Source of the DNA: Acetatifactor sp. | GTDB lineage: Bacteria > Bacillota > Clostridia > Lachnospirales > Lachnospiraceae | Length of the DNA stretch: 28,572 nucleotides | NCBI GenBank assembly: GCA_016293615.1 | Contig: JAEDDX010000033.1 | Location: 1 to 28,572 of the forward strand | Direction of reading: 5' to 3' | Shown: one piece after another, positions 16,364 to 23,133 of the stretch | Position numbering within the stretch: position 1 is the stretch's first letter | Layout of the letters: the number at the start of each line of letters is the position of its first letter | The notes under the pieces: model-generated | Database searches by the model: none | Told to the model about the DNA's origin: nothing | What the model saw: the letters and a program-made list of their open reading frames with translations, nothing else | Translations under genes and position numbers: made by a program

Positions 16364-16453
16364 GTATAAAAAAGAAACGAGTACCCATTTCCAGTCCCAA
16401 GACCTTACTCAGTCAAAAACTCGTTTCTTGCTTGAAAATGAAACGAGCTACCC
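16364..16453 (-). ncRNA. Possible minus-strand RNA with competing hairpins and terminator
   Basis: On the minus strand the order is CTCGTTTC (16447-16440), GAAACGAG (16427-16420), CTCGTTTC (16381-16374), then CTTTTTTAT. The middle copy can pair with the first (8 bp, 12-nt loop) or with the last (11 bp counting flanks, 36-nt loop); the second choice makes an intrinsic terminator. This is attenuator geometry. On the plus strand the flanking copies read GAAACGAGTACCC and GAAACGAGCTACCC, so they are also a direct repeat. No minus-strand gene lies downstream, so a small RNA ending near 16364 is the simplest reading. Confidence 0.35.
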
Positions 16454-16607
16454 GCTTGAGCTATAAGGCTGTACACGACACAAAACCCGCTTCATGAATT
16501 CATACTATCCAGTTTTGGCGGAAGAATCAAGAGAGAATTTTGATAACACCGGATATATTCGGAGTTAAGGAAAAAAGTGTTTCGTTTGAAATAAAGAGAA
16601 AATTAGA

Positions 16608-16668
16608 AGTAACATAAAAAGGTACAAAGTAACATGAGTGATGTTACTATACATAAAAATATGTTACT
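16608..16668. promoter_or_regulatory. Symmetric array of four AGTAACAT half-sites
   Basis: AGTAACAT occurs at 16608-16615 and 16628-16635, and its reverse complement ATGTTACT at 16641-16648 and 16661-16668. Spacers are 12, 5 and 12 nt, so the whole 61 bp is a dyad with like sites 20 bp (two turns) apart. This is a strong operator- or iteron-type arrangement. The related TAACAT half-site recurs around the promoter at 16902-16941, so the XRE protein encoded at 16970 is a candidate binder. Confidence 0.6.
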
Positions 16669-16715
16669 AAGAAAAGTTTGTGTTGAAGAAAATTGTCGCT
16701 TGCGTCAAAAATATT

Positions 16716-16854
16716 CAATATGTTTACTGGAGGAGGTAGTCATGCTAGGCTACTTCGCCGACAAGGCGCAGGTTTGTAGAACGATGTTCTGTGAGTCTGT
16801 GCCTTTTCTTATTGCCTTGTAGCATGACTACGGGTGCCTGCAGTCAACATATTG
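16716..16854. repeat. Nested 139-bp palindrome (MITE-like or structured RNA)
   Basis: Outer arms 16716-16729 and 16841-16854 match at 13 of 14 positions; inner arms GTAGTCATGCTA (16736-16747) and TAGCATGACTAC (16820-16831) match perfectly. Deeper arms are AAGGCGCAG (16763-16771) with CTGTGCCTT (16797-16805, one G-T pair), and AGAAC (16778-16782) with GTTCT (16786-16790) around a GAT loop. The centre is less AT-rich than its surroundings. It could be a small palindromic mobile element, a structured RNA or a mobile-element end. It lies upstream of the 16891 promoter, so it is not the leader of that transcript. Confidence 0.65.
16742..16822 (+). CDS. Possible 26-aa leader-type peptide inside the palindrome
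   Basis: ATG at 16742 has an ideal AGGAGG (16731-16736) 5 nt upstream and opens a 26-residue frame (MLGYFADKAQVC...) with two Cys and a hydrophobic tail (PFLIAL), ending at TAG 16820-16822. The start codon is in the left perfect arm and the stop codon in the right perfect arm of the palindrome, so translation and folding of the same RNA would interfere. A leader peptide is possible, but coding is unproven. Confidence 0.3.
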   Translation: MLGYFADKAQVCRTMFCESVPFLIAL

Positions 16855-16890
16855 TGTGCTATATTTCTTACGAATGTCTTATTATATAGA

Positions 16891-16941
16891 TTGACTTGCT
16901 GTATAACATTTTATATAATTTACATTAGAACAAATGTTATA
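16891..16941 (+). promoter_or_regulatory. Consensus promoter with overlapping operator for the XRE-DUF3990 gene
   Basis: TTGACT (16891-16896), a 17-nt spacer, and a perfect TATAAT (16914-16919) give a strong sigma-A promoter, with transcription start expected near 16926 and a leader of about 44 nt. TATAACATTT (16902-16911) and AAATGTTATA (16932-16941) are perfect inverted repeats flanking the -10 box. A bound dimer there would block initiation, so autorepression by the HTH domain of the gene product is likely. Confidence 0.8.
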
Positions 16942-16969
16942 TATCGTAATGAAACGTGGAGATGATATT

Positions 16970-17839
16970 ATGCAAGATTTAATCAAGAAAATACGCTCAC
17001 ATATGAATATGAATCAGACTGAATTTGCAGAACGGTTGAATGTAACATTTGCGACTGTAAACCGTTGGGAGAACGGTCGTGCATTGCCAAATAAACTTGC
17101 ACAGGACAAAATATATGATTTATGTAAGGAGTATGATGTTCCAGTATATGACATGGTTTTGGAGAAGATTGAAGCAGCTTCTGGAAGCATTGAACTTGAA
17201 AAAGGGAGAGTGCTGCTGTATCACGGCTCAAAATCAGGAATAGAGGGGGATATTGCACCGCTGAGCCGAAAACAGTGCGATTTCGGGGAAGGATTCTATA
17301 TGGGAACGGAGCCGAGCCAAGCACTTACGCTTATTTGCGATTATGAGAGTGCAAAATTCTATGTTGTTTCCATATCAGTGGATAACCTTGCTGTATTAGA
17401 TGTTCCAGTTGATTTGGAATGGGCGATGATTGTCGCATATCATAGAGGACGAATGGAAAAAATAAAAGGAACACCTTTTTATAGTAAATATCAAGAAATG
17501 ACAAAGGATAAAGATTTGGTTATCGGAAGCATTGCAAATGACAGAATGTTCTTTGTTATTGACAACTTCTTTATTGGAAACATAACTGACGCAGCACTAA
17601 TAAATAGTTTGTCTGCATTGGAGCTTGGCAAACAGTATGTTGCAGTTACACAAAAGGGGTGCGATGCGGTACGGATTGAGAAAGAAATTCCGATTTCTTA
17701 TTTAGAGAAATTGTTTATGAAGGAAGTCTCAGAGGCAAATCGTGTAAAAGGTTCTTCATTGGCAAATGATATCTGTAGAAACTATCGTAGAGAAGGATTG
17801 TTTTTTGACGAGATTTTGGACCAAGCGGTAGTGAGGTAA
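16970..17839 (+). CDS. XRE HTH - DUF3990 fusion, predicted ADP-ribosyltransferase-like toxin
   Basis: 289 aa. Residues 1-65 are an XRE/Cro HTH (KIRSHMNMNQTEFAERLNV, then ATVNRWENGRALP). From about residue 78 the sequence matches DUF3990: LLYHGSKSGIEGDI, then DFGEGFYMGTEPSQA, then YVVSISVDNLAVLDV. DUF3990 is regarded as an ADP-ribosyltransferase-like fold whose YHGS and GFY stretches stand where ART enzymes bind NAD; the catalytic acid cannot be assigned by eye. Carrying its own HTH makes it a self-regulating toxin candidate, and the promoter at 16891 has a matching operator. The start at 16970 follows GTGGAG by 8 nt; the frame is open to 16934, but this lacks a ribosome site. The gene downstream, 54 nt away, is the likely antitoxin. 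Target unknown. Confidence 0.75.
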   Translation: MQDLIKKIRSHMNMNQTEFAERLNVTFATVNRWENGRALPNKLAQDKIYDLCKEYDVPVYDMVLEKIEAASGSIELEKGRVLLYHGSKSGIEGDIAPLSRKQCDFGEGFYMGTEPSQALTLICDYESAKFYVVSISVDNLAVLDVPVDLEWAMIVAYHRGRMEKIKGTPFYSKYQEMTKDKDLVIGSIANDRMFFVIDNFFIGNITDAALINSLSALELGKQYVAVTQKGCDAVRIEKEIPISYLEKLFMKEVSEANRVKGSSLANDICRNYRREGLFFDEILDQAVVR

Positions 17840-17890
17840 AATCCTCCTCAATAATACAAGAAGGTTATTTTATACAAGACAAGGAGGATT
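17840..17890 (+). promoter_or_regulatory. Hairpin hiding the ribosome site of the 17894 gene
   Basis: AATCCTCCT (17840-17848), starting right after the toxin-like gene's stop, is the exact reverse complement of AGGAGGATT (17882-17890), the ribosome site of the next gene. The loop of 33 nt can form a further AATAA/TTATT stem. Translation of the partner could thus depend on ribosomes finishing the upstream gene and disturbing the stem. Confidence 0.5.
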
Positions 17891-17893
17891 CGC

Positions 17894-18310
17894 ATGAATG
17901 AAATACAATTAAAACTGTGTGATATTCAGGGCAGATTATTTGAACTTTCTGTAGACAGACAGTTGGGAAGTGCTAGCTTTATAAAAACTTTCATGAATTC
18001 TGAAACTGCAAAGGCTTTGGACTCTACCTATAACCGTATGCAGTGGGCAGGAGAAGAATATTTGCTCGAAGAGGTTATAGAAGCCGCAGGGGATAAAGTG
18101 GATGAGAAGGGTGAAGTGTATTCCAAAGATGTGATTTATTGGATTGGATACATTTATAGATATTGGCATTACTATACTGAGGAATCCAGTAAAGCAATTT
18201 ACAAGCAAGCCCCGGTGGAAACAATGAAGCGGAATTATTTGATGTTTCATACTATGGCTCCGGAAGTAGCGATTGAGGATTTGAAAGAAATATATAAGCA
18301 GAGATACTGA
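17894..18310 (+). CDS. Uncharacterised protein, predicted partner/antitoxin of the DUF3990 gene
   Basis: 138 aa, soluble, mostly helical in appearance, rich in Tyr, Glu, Lys and Trp (RMQWAGEEYLLEEVIEAAGD, YWIGYIYRYWHYYTEE). No HTH, Cys cluster or signal peptide. I recall no named domain with certainty; proteins of this kind sit beside DUF3990 genes in clostridia, and the position (54 nt after the toxin-like gene, same strand) suggests an immunity or antitoxin role. AAGGAGG is 5-7 nt before the ATG, within a hairpin with the preceding CCTCCT. If the upstream gene is a toxin, its partner following it in the operon is the less common toxin-first order. The role is inferred from position only. 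Confidence 0.6.
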   Translation: MNEIQLKLCDIQGRLFELSVDRQLGSASFIKTFMNSETAKALDSTYNRMQWAGEEYLLEEVIEAAGDKVDEKGEVYSKDVIYWIGYIYRYWHYYTEESSKAIYKQAPVETMKRNYLMFHTMAPEVAIEDLKEIYKQRY

Positions 18311-18429
18311 ATAGGCAGTGGCGAGTAAATGCAAAAGTAACTGCTAGTTTGCAAAAGCAGTTGCAAGCAAAAACAAGCAGTTAAAAATTCATTTTTAGAA
18401 GTCGGGGAAATATATTAAGTCCTGATTTT

Positions 18430-18481
18430 GGGATAGTAAATGTTTTATCATTGAAATGGTATGGGATAAAAGTGGGATAAA
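18430..18481. promoter_or_regulatory. GGGATA repeats phased at 11-bp steps before the defence operon
   Basis: GGGATA occurs at 18430, 18463 and 18474; the last two extend to GGGATAAA. The distances are 33 and 11 bp, so all three face the same side of the helix. They lie in the 200-nt gap before the ImmA/IrrE gene. TTGAAA at 18451 might be a -35, but no good -10 follows at standard spacing. The rest of the gap (18311-18429) holds an AACTGC/GCAGTT inverted repeat (18339-18362) and nothing else I can name. Confidence 0.35.
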
Positions 18482-18510
18482 TTATATTACTATAGTTTGG
18501 AGGTGAAGTA

Positions 18511-19704
18511 ATGGCCTATGTATATGCAAGGGTGAATAAGCATACTTTAAAGTTTATTCGTACACAGCGTAATATTTCGTTTGAATATATAACGAGAATT
18601 TCTAAGTTTACACGTGATAAAGTTGAACAGTGGGAAAATATTGAAAGCGACAAATGGCCAACAATTAATCAGGCAAAGGCACTTGCAAAATGCTATCATG
18701 TTCCTTTCGCTGGATTATACATGAATTCAGAAGATATAAATGTTAAACATCTTCCACGAATTAGTAATAAGAGAACACTTGTAGAGTCAGTAAATGATGA
18801 ATCGGCTATTAATTTGGCAATTATGGACCTTATATATGCGCGCGACTATTATATGGAAGTAAAGAAAGCGTTCGGTGAAACTATACCTAAATTTGATTTG
18901 AGTTTGTTAGGAAATGATATTTTTAAATGGTCTGCGGCGATTAGAAATTATTTAGGATTCAGTATTGATGAGCAGTGTAAGTTGAAGAGTACAAGAAAAC
19001 TATATTTATATCTTAGAGAAAAGATTGAGAATAAAGGGATATTCGTGCAGTGTTTTGAAGGTGTTGCACCAGAAATCATGCGTGGCGTTGCGATATATGA
19101 TACAGAAGTTCCGATTATAGGAATAAATGATGAAGATCGATATCCAGCAAAGATTTTTACGATGTTACATGAGATTGTACATATAATAAAACGTTCGTCC
19201 TCTATGTGCAATGAAATAAATAATACATATTTAGGAGATGCTGAAGAAATATTTTGTAATGCAGTTGCGGGAGAAATTCTTATCCCAACAAGCTATATCT
19301 TATTGGACTATGACGGATTAGGTGAATCTGATTTCGACTTAATAAAAATAGATAAGATTGCTAAGCGATATTCTGTTAGTTCTGAAGTTACTGCAAGAAG
19401 ATTGTTGGATGTGGGGATTTGTTCAAAAGAATGGTATAGAAAAGTATCGGAAGCATTAAATGAAAAATTTTTTAGAGAAAAAGAAGAGGCTAAATTACAG
19501 CGTTTAGAAAATGGGAAAAAAGGTATTCCAAGAAATATGCCAAGGGAAGGAATTGATCGAACCAGTTCAGATATGTGTCGTTTGTTGGTAAGGGGATATT
19601 CGGAGGGCTTTTTTGACAAATCAGATATATCTACATGCGTTGGAATAAAAGTAAAACACATTAATGGCTTTATAGGGGAGGTATTAAAATGGTTCAGACA
19701 GTAA
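18511..19704 (+). CDS. HTH-ImmA/IrrE family metallopeptidase
   Basis: 397 aa. An XRE-like HTH occupies about residues 1-75 (TLKFIRTQRNISFEYITRIS, then DKVEQWENIESDKWPTINQA). The central peptidase domain holds the zinc motif HEIVH (His220 to His224) and a downstream GDAEEIFCNAVAGEILIP supplying the third ligand Glu, the layout of ImmA/IrrE (DUF955). In ICEBs1 ImmA cleaves the ImmR repressor, and in Deinococcus IrrE triggers the DNA damage response, so this protein may sense damage or phage entry and release gene expression by cutting a regulator. About 100 C-terminal residues are charged and unassigned. GGAGGTGA precedes the ATG by 5-7 nt. It overlaps the DUF4411 gene by 16 nt, a pairing widespread in bacteria and read as antitoxin plus PIN toxin. 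Confidence 0.88.
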   Translation: MAYVYARVNKHTLKFIRTQRNISFEYITRISKFTRDKVEQWENIESDKWPTINQAKALAKCYHVPFAGLYMNSEDINVKHLPRISNKRTLVESVNDESAINLAIMDLIYARDYYMEVKKAFGETIPKFDLSLLGNDIFKWSAAIRNYLGFSIDEQCKLKSTRKLYLYLREKIENKGIFVQCFEGVAPEIMRGVAIYDTEVPIIGINDEDRYPAKIFTMLHEIVHIIKRSSSMCNEINNTYLGDAEEIFCNAVAGEILIPTSYILLDYDGLGESDFDLIKIDKIAKRYSVSSEVTARRLLDVGICSKEWYRKVSEALNEKFFREKEEAKLQRLENGKKGIPRNMPREGIDRTSSDMCRLLVRGYSEGFFDKSDISTCVGIKVKHINGFIGEVLKWFRQ

Positions 19705-20168
19705 ATACCGAAAGGACTCCTAAATATATAATTGATACTTCAGCAATATTATCACAAAAGGATGATGAGGCTCATCGAAGAAAGATATATAAGAGCCAAT
19801 GGAATAATATAGACGAATTAATAAGACATAAAGTGATTGTTACATGTAGCGAAATTGCTGATGAAGTTGAGGATGAAAAGTTGATTCAATGGATGCATGA
19901 AAACGAAATGCTTATTCTTCCAATAGATGATACAGTACAAGAAAATGTAAAACAGGTGGTTACTACAAATAAGGAATTGGTTGATTTTAAGTCAAATAAA
20001 TCATCTGGAGATGCTTTTCTTATTGCTACAGCTATGAAGTACGGTCTAATAGTAATAACTGAGGAAAGCAAAAATTCGCCAAAAAAAATTCCGTATACAT
20101 GTAAAATGCTAGGCATCGATTGTGTTGGTATTTTGGAGTTGTGTGAGAGAGAAAATTGGGAATTTTGA
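19689..20168 (+). CDS. DUF4411 family PIN-like RNase (predicted toxin)
   Basis: 159 aa. The N-terminal strand YIIDTSAIL puts an acidic residue (Asp16) where PIN-domain nucleases bind Mg. Further acidic positions are in TCSEIADEVEDE (Glu55, Glu59), SSGDAFLIATAM (Asp108) and VITEES (Glu125, Glu126), the PIN pattern in the DUF4411 version. PIN toxins cut RNA, often tRNA or translated mRNA. The start overlaps the ImmA/IrrE gene by 16 nt with GGGGAGGT about 7 nt upstream, so expression is coupled. ImmA/IrrE-DUF4411 is a recurring two-gene module; here it forms the head of a longer run with a 34-nt gap before the helicase gene. Whether it is a free toxin or part of the defence complex is open. Confidence 0.82.
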   Translation: MVQTVNTERTPKYIIDTSAILSQKDDEAHRRKIYKSQWNNIDELIRHKVIVTCSEIADEVEDEKLIQWMHENEMLILPIDDTVQENVKQVVTTNKELVDFKSNKSSGDAFLIATAMKYGLIVITEESKNSPKKIPYTCKMLGIDCVGILELCERENWEF

Positions 20169-20170
20169 TT

Positions 20171-20179
20171 TGATATAAT
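20171..20179 (+). promoter_or_regulatory. Extended -10 element before the helicase gene
   Basis: TGATATAAT (20171-20179) is a TGn-extended -10 with a perfect TATAAT. No -35 match lies at 17 nt, which extended -10 promoters do not need. It could give the nuclease-modification genes transcription independent of the ImmA/PIN pair. Confidence 0.4.
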
Positions 20180-20202
20180 CATTATGAAAAGGGGGATGTC
20201 GC

Positions 20203-23121
20203 ATGTCTTTCGATTTTGGAAATGCAAATTCACAGCAGATTGAAGCTATAAAACATACAGATGGACCGCTTCTCATTATAGCTGGTCCAGGAACAGGAAA
20301 GACATTTACACTTGTTAAAAGGATAGTGTATTTAATTACTGAGAAAGGCGTAAAGCCAGAAGAAATTATGGTGGCTACTTTCACTGAAAAAGCTGCCAAG
20401 GAGTTAATTACTCGTATTACTAATGAACTATATGCTATAGGTGTACAGGTTAATATTAATGAAATGTATGTTGGTACATTTCATTCGATATGTTTGCGTA
20501 TTATAAAAGAGCATTTGGAATTTACTCGTATTAAGAAAAATTATCGTATGCTAGACCAATTCGACCAAAAGTATATGATATTCCAGCATATCAATGAATT
20601 TCGTGCTCTGCCTTGTTATGATGATATCTTCGCCAAGAATATCGGTGCATGGAAACAGGCGGGCGAAATTTCAAAGTATGTTAGTAATCTTTTAGAAGAA
20701 CTCGTCAATGTTAATGAGATGTTAGGCGACGATGAACCGACGATAGTAGGCATCGCTAATGTATTAGCTTTGTATCAGAAAATAGCAGAAGAAGAGAACC
20801 TGATTGATTTTTCTTCAATACAGACTGAGGCTTATTCTCTGATGCTAAATCATCCTGAAATATTAGCTGAGATAAAAGAAAAAATTAAATACGTAATGGT
20901 AGATGAGTATCAGGATACAAACTACATTCAGGAATTAATTGTATTCATGATAACAGGAGATACGAAAAATATATGTGTTGTTGGTGATGATGACCAAGGT
21001 TTGTATCGTTTCAGAGGAGCTACCATTCGTAATATATTAGAATTTCCTTCACATTTTTCGGATGGTGAATGTAAGCGTGTAGACCTTACTGTAAACTATC
21101 GTTCTGAAAAAGAGATAATTGATTTTTATAATGAGTGGATGGATTCCACGAATGATAAGTTTATTTGGCAGAATTTTAGATTCCCTAAGAAGATTGAACC
21201 AGGCAAGCCTAATTATTCAAAAGATACTGCTGTATTAAAGTGTTCAGGTAAAGATAATGTAGATGACTGGTATGACAGCGTATACGATTTCATAACTTCG
21301 CTTAAGAGCAAGGATGTAATCAAGGATTATAATCAGGTTGCATTTCTATGTAGGTCTGTAAAGAACGATAAGATAATTGACCTTATACAGTATTTGGAAG
21401 ATAAGAAGATACCAGTATATTCTCCACGTTCAGAAATGTTCTTTAAAAGGCCAGAAATCAAAGAATTGTTAGGCTGCTTGATAATGTGCTTCCCTAACTA
21501 CTATTTAAGATTAAAGACAGAGAGTTTTCCATATGCATATCCTGAATTATATGCGTACTACAGAGATGAGTGTGTGGAAACAGCTAAGTCTTTGATGAAA
21601 GAACACAAAGAACTTAAAAACTGGTATGAGAAGATTCTCAGAAGTCATAGCCAGATAAAAGATAATACTGATTATGCTTTTACAGGAATTCTGTATCAGC
21701 TTTTAGAATTTGAACCATTTAGAAGTTACATAGGTATAGACCTTGGTAATGGAGTAAACGATGAAAGAGCGGCACGAAATGTTTCTATTCTTTCATCTGT
21801 ACTCGGTAAATATGAATACTTACATCGTATAGAAGTATTTACAGCAAAGAATATAGTTACTGCGCCTGAAACATTCTTCAATATGTATATGCGATTCCTT
21901 TTTGATGGTGGTATCACAGAATACGAAGATGATTCAGAATATGCACCTAGCGGCTGTATTTCTTTTATGACAATACATCAGTCAAAAGGTATGGAATTTC
22001 CAATCGTAATGGTTGATTCTCTTTCGTCTGTACCAAAGACTCAGTCTGATGGAATTATAGAAGAAATTGAGAAGAAATATTTTCATAGGCCAGCTTTTGA
22101 GACGAAAGATGATATTAAATTTTTTGACTTCTGGAGACTGTATTATACAGCATTTTCAAGAGCACAGAATTTACTTGTACTTTCCTGCTATGAAAAAGAA
22201 GGCAGAGGAAGAACGCCGAGCAAATATTTTGAAGAATGTTATGAGAAGTTACCTTCCTACGATACATTGGATTTATCAAATGTAGAGCTGGCTACAGTAA
22301 AGCCAGTTAATATAAAGCAGACTTTCTCATTTACATCGCATATCGAGCTTTATGAGAATTGTTCGTTGCAATACAAGTTTTTTAAAGAGCTTGGATTTAC
22401 ACAGATAAGAGTAGGCGCAACATTATTTGGTACGCTTGTGCATGAGACCATAGAAGATGTACATAGAGCTGCGATGAGACATGAAGAAGATACGATTACA
22501 CCTGATAATGTCCGTACATGGCTTGATACGAACTATTCAACACTTTCAAAGAGCGAACACTCATACTTGGGTGCAAAACAGGTTGATGCTGCATACAGAC
22601 AGGTGCTTTCTTATGTAGAACGAATGGAGAAAGGTATAGGTTTCGTATCTGGAGATGGCGAAGGAAAAGGTGAATCGTTATGGAGCTATATTCAGGATGC
22701 AGAGGTTGATGTAAGTTTAGTAAAACCTGAGTATATCCTTAAGGGAACCGTTGACCTGATACGAGGCGATGGAAATACAGTTGAGATTGTAGATTTTAAA
22801 TCAGAGAAGAAACCAGAGATTACTGAGCAAGCTGAATCTTTTGAGAGATATAAGAGACAGCTCGAGGTATATGCACATCTGGTAGAAGAAAAGACAGGTA
22901 AAGAAGTAAGTAAGATGCATCTTTACTATACAGGTGATGATAGCGGAGAACCGACAGTTTCTTTTGTAAAATCAAAGAAAGCTATTGAAACTACAATCAA
23001 AGAATTTGATAAGGTTGTTGAAAAGATACAGAATCATGAATTTTCAACAGAAGCAAAGAACAAAAAGTCCTGTTTGAACTGCGATATGAGATATTATTGC
23101 AAGAAGGTAAATAGGGATTAA
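20203..23121 (+). CDS. UvrD/Rep-like helicase with C-terminal Fe-S PD-(D/E)XK nuclease
   Basis: 972 aa. SF1A helicase motifs in order: AGPGTGKT (27-34), TFTEKAAKEL, GTFHSICLRI, DEYQD (234-238), GDDDQGLYRFRGA, VNYRSEKEI, MTIHQSKGMEF (His592 in it) and YYTAFSRAQNLLVL. From about residue 710 a RecB/Cas4/AddB-type nuclease follows: Cys720 in ENCSLQYKF, HETIEDVHRA, VDFKSEK with Asp864 and Lys866, QLEVYAHLV, and a Cys triad Cys957, Cys960, Cys966 (CxxC-x5-C) at the end. Four Cys in this spacing form the iron-sulfur staple of AddB/Cas4 nucleases. It probably unwinds and degrades DNA ends. A housekeeping AddA would be larger, about 1200 aa, and sit beside addB, so a defence role is favoured by the context. 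It is followed 12 nt later by the methyltransferase gene. Confidence 0.87.
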   Translation: MSFDFGNANSQQIEAIKHTDGPLLIIAGPGTGKTFTLVKRIVYLITEKGVKPEEIMVATFTEKAAKELITRITNELYAIGVQVNINEMYVGTFHSICLRIIKEHLEFTRIKKNYRMLDQFDQKYMIFQHINEFRALPCYDDIFAKNIGAWKQAGEISKYVSNLLEELVNVNEMLGDDEPTIVGIANVLALYQKIAEEENLIDFSSIQTEAYSLMLNHPEILAEIKEKIKYVMVDEYQDTNYIQELIVFMITGDTKNICVVGDDDQGLYRFRGATIRNILEFPSHFSDGECKRVDLTVNYRSEKEIIDFYNEWMDSTNDKFIWQNFRFPKKIEPGKPNYSKDTAVLKCSGKDNVDDWYDSVYDFITSLKSKDVIKDYNQVAFLCRSVKNDKIIDLIQYLEDKKIPVYSPRSEMFFKRPEIKELLGCLIMCFPNYYLRLKTESFPYAYPELYAYYRDECVETAKSLMKEHKELKNWYEKILRSHSQIKDNTDYAFTGILYQLLEFEPFRSYIGIDLGNGVNDERAARNVSILSSVLGKYEYLHRIEVFTAKNIVTAPETFFNMYMRFLFDGGITEYEDDSEYAPSGCISFMTIHQSKGMEFPIVMVDSLSSVPKTQSDGIIEEIEKKYFHRPAFETKDDIKFFDFWRLYYTAFSRAQNLLVLSCYEKEGRGRTPSKYFEECYEKLPSYDTLDLSNVELATVKPVNIKQTFSFTSHIELYENCSLQYKFFKELGFTQIRVGATLFGTLVHETIEDVHRAAMRHEEDTITPDNVRTWLDTNYSTLSKSEHSYLGAKQVDAAYRQVLSYVERMEKGIGFVSGDGEGKGESLWSYIQDAEVDVSLVKPEYILKGTVDLIRGDGNTVEIVDFKSEKKPEITEQAESFERYKRQLEVYAHLVEEKTGKEVSKMHLYYTGDDSGEPTVSFVKSKKAIETTIKEFDKVVEKIQNHEFSTEAKNKKSCLNCDMRYYCKKVNRD

Positions 23122-23133
23122 AGGAGAATTAAG

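Noticed and set aside
16443..16469. tRNA-like 5' half on the minus strand (a GCCTTATAGCTCAAGCGGGTA-like acceptor and D-loop)
   Set aside because: The D-stem does not pair as GCTC with GAGC, there is no TTC-type T-loop or matching acceptor 3' strand at the right distance, so it is not a tRNA gene or a clear tRNA fragment.
20203..23121. Housekeeping AddA or PcrA
   Set aside because: AddA is larger and adjacent to addB; PcrA lacks the C-terminal Fe-S nuclease. AT-rich context and neighbours favour an accessory role.
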